DNA of 64,000 bases from UBA2137 sp963740205 (GTDB taxonomy: Bacteria > Pseudomonadota > Alphaproteobacteria > Micavibrionales > Micavibrionaceae), in NCBI GenBank assembly GCA_963740205.1, contig CAVUDD010000002.1:62001-126000 (forward strand), written 5' to 3'. Below are positions 63,706 to 64,000 of this stretch, piece by piece (position 1 is the first letter of the stretch; each line of letters opens with the position of its first letter). The position numbers and the translations under genes are program-made. Under the pieces are notes generated by a model. It worked only from the letters and a program-made list of their open reading frames with translations. It had not been told where the DNA came from and made no database searches.

Positions 63706-64000
63706 ATGGTTCAATTTAACAAACTGCGTTTAAATGGATTTAAGTCTTTTGTTGATCGAACAGAGATTGATATTGGACAAGGTCTAACTGGAATTGTTGG
63801 TCCAAACGGCTGTGGAAAATCCAATCTGACTGAGGCTTTACGCTGGGTTATGGGAGAAAATTCTCCTAAGCGTATGCGCGGAGATGGTATGGAGGATGTC
63901 ATCTTTAATGGTACATCCTCACGAGCCTCACGCAATTTTGCAGAAGTTACTGTAGTTCTTGATAATAATTCAAAAACAGCCCCTACTCCTTATAATCATC
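63706..64000 (+). CDS. smc: SMC, chromosome segregation ATPase (3' end outside window)
   Basis: The first 98 residues of an SMC protein are present. They include FNKLRLNGFKSFVDRTEI, the Walker A GIVGPNGCGKSNL, and LRWVMGENSPKRMRGDGMEDV, the conserved SMC N-terminal region. The rest, including the coiled coil, hinge and Walker B, lies beyond base 64000. The gene is located downstream of dsbA in the mutY-dciA-...-dsbA-smc order. Only the N-terminal ATP-binding half can be judged. Confidence 0.95.
   Translation, partial: MVQFNKLRLNGFKSFVDRTEIDIGQGLTGIVGPNGCGKSNLTEALRWVMGENSPKRMRGDGMEDVIFNGTSSRASRNFAEVTVVLDNNSKTAPTPYNH

Noticed and set aside
1..64000. CRISPR array, transposase, integrase or phage genes
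   Set aside because: I found no regularly spaced repeats, no inverted-repeat-flanked transposase and no phage structural proteins among the readable genes.

Overview
The window is a gene-dense, AT-rich (about 40% G+C by eye) piece of a Gram-negative alphaproteobacterial chromosome. Several sequence features support that placement. They are the lpxD-fabZ-lpxA-lpxI-lpxB block ending next to gltA, the eno-ftsB-pdhA-pdhB-pdhC...lpd-lipA-ratA order, the ntrY-ntrX-trkA-hfq-hflX order, a CcrM (GANTC) methyltransferase beside mutY/dciA/dsbA/smc, and a GTTC-N7-GTTC SOS box in front of lexA. The low G+C and small lineage-specific genes suggest an environmental lineage, perhaps near Micavibrionales or Rhodospirillales. 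That last step is inference. I see no phage, insertion sequence, CRISPR array, toxin-antitoxin locus or obvious defence island.

Layout. 1-4335: lipid A synthesis (lpxD, fabZ, lpxA, lpxI, lpxB). 4332-9934: gltA, gltX, comEC and SOS-regulated lexA. 10069-12939: an envelope polysaccharide-deacetylase-like protein and a membrane-anchored PpiD/SurA-type foldase. 13060-18546: tpiA, secG, pyrG, kdsA, DUF4112 and eno. 18686-27883: ftsB and the pyruvate dehydrogenase/lipoate block, interrupted on the minus strand by a small unknown gene and a sulfotransferase-like gene. 27890-31742: two glycosyltransferases, an O-antigen-ligase-like membrane protein and pgpA. 31780-39872: ntrYX, trkA, a HAD phosphatase, hfq, hflX and mazG. 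40023-48749: a methyltransferase, then a long minus-strand run (MBL hydrolase, tatD, folB, holB, tmk, dacC, rlpA, mltB, ydcF). 48844-51781: tRNA-Ser(UGA), a cysteine-synthase-family gene, two unknown genes with their own promoter, and a LysE exporter. 51878-57673: rplU, rpmA, obgE, proB, pepN, rnhB. 57794-64000: ccrM, mutY, dciA, efp, suhB, an OmpA-like protein, a DsbA-like protein and the start of smc.

How the genes fit together. Most are housekeeping genes for outer-membrane and murein construction (lpx genes, kdsA, dacC, rlpA, mltB, glycosyltransferases, waaL-like), for central carbon flow (tpiA, eno, PDH, gltA), and for the cell cycle (ftsB, ccrM, dciA, smc). CcrM-type control is the most coherent regulatory signal. 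Six GANTC sites lie within 142 bp around the ccrM start, and three lie in the ftsB leader.

Sequence quality. Nine conserved genes (fabZ, ppiD, kdsA, eno, pdhB, holB, rlpA, mltB and pepN, the last twice) are each broken by a one-base gain or loss that is repaired by adding or removing one base. Many sit in short homopolymers and both directions of error occur. I read these as assembly or sequencing errors rather than real pseudogenes. Gene coordinates below span the repaired genes. I did not find a clearly new biological system. The best unexplained material is the 49955-51123 gene pair, the 58-residue lipoprotein at 23338, the sulfotransferase-like gene at 23532, and the promoter architecture of ccrM.
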